Source: Azorinus chamasolen
Taxonomy: Eukaryota > Mollusca > Bivalvia > Cardiida > Solecurtidae
Length of the DNA stretch: 64,000 bases
Reading direction: 5' to 3'
Assembly: GCA_963576725.1 (NCBI GenBank)
Contig: OY755242.1
Coordinates: 63,616,324-63,680,323, forward strand
Position 1 is the first letter of the stretch. Each line of letters begins with the position of its first letter. Positions 63,711 to 64,000 of this stretch are shown here, piece after piece. The notes under the pieces are model-generated. The model was not told the DNA's origin, did not search any database, and was given only the letters and a program-made list of their open reading frames with translations. The translations under genes and the position numbers were made by a program.

Positions 63711-63736
63711 GTAGGAAGAAAATATCATAAAAGAGG

Positions 63737-63968
63737 TTAACACTTTACTTCATGAATATTGAGGCAAGATATAATGACATCATGAATATTAATTCATTTG
63801 CATTTTTATGATGCTACTATGAACAAAATATTTCTTTATTGTGATGGAAATTAGAGAATCAGATCTACATTCTATCAAATTTAAACAGAGCAGACACTGA
63901 TCATATGACTCATATAGGAGCCTTCTGATCTGGGTCTGCTCTGTTTACAAAGGCGTATTGTTGGCTTA
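63737..63968. mobile_element. Family A MITE, right end decayed
   Basis: TTAACACTTTACTTC start 26 bases after the last donor; palindrome 63883-63952. Confidence 0.65.
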
Positions 63969-64000
63969 GACACTAATTGTAGAGTTAGATCTATTATAAT

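Overview
This is a eukaryotic, AT-rich, intron-dominated window, most likely from a mollusc and probably a bivalve. The lineage call is inference. It rests on animal-style GT-AG splicing of a metazoan signalling gene and on repeat types I associate with bivalve genomes: tandem-repeat elements beginning TTTTTAGCTC and ending CTCTTGTTT, and dense short inverted-repeat elements. There is no prokaryotic gene structure and no tRNA, rRNA or CRISPR locus.

One host gene runs left to right across the whole window. Twenty-two short core exons (28 to 183 bases, 500 to 63710) join with consistent phase into 558 codons, open at both ends. The order is acidic linker, PH domain 1, linker, PH domain 2, ArfGAP zinc finger (C-x2-C-x16-C-x2-C plus the AGIHRS arginine finger), degenerate ankyrin segment, and PH domain 3. 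That order and the motifs match ARAP proteins (ArfGAP with RhoGAP, ankyrin and PH domains). The SAM region would lie upstream and the RhoGAP/RA region downstream. Three further frame-preserving exons of 39, 42 and 51 bases (14640, 15661, 18661) look like a cassette cluster inside a PH1 loop. Intron 45468-62745 (17.3 kb) splits PH3 and holds a truncated LINE.

Almost everything else is short DNA-transposon debris. Letters are my own labels. TTAA-flanked MITEs with CCCTTT or CCCATT ends (piggyBac-like): A (ATGAATATTCATG ends), B (CCCATTCCCTCATAGG ends, GCATTTGCTCC hairpin), C (CCCTTTCCCTGTTCTATG), and relatives K, L and P. TA-flanked MITEs beginning CAGTAAAACC (E, E2) or CAGTTGAACTTGGATATC (F), Tc1/mariner-like. 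Hairpin MITE D begins CAGAG(G/C)T-CAGATAA. Inverted-repeat families M and N recur. Helitron/Helentron-like families I, J and Q have end hairpins and tandem cargo. Single elements: an 847-base hAT-like element, a 1.2 kb element with a transposase-type zinc finger, a 2.7 kb long-TIR element, a tRNA-derived SINE and two LINE 3' ends.

Most notable: (1) a palindromic core of the form GCTCC-TNNA-GGAGC sits at the centre of MITEs from two transposon superfamilies; (2) a 47-base tandem array copies the 5' splice site of the last PH2 exon about 16 times, and reading past the true donor meets a stop codon; (3) three different tandem-cargo element families share the same 5' and 3' terminal modules; (4) many exons have a MITE boundary within 10 to 40 bases of a splice site; (5) nested insertions give paralogous empty sites that support TTAA and TA target duplication.
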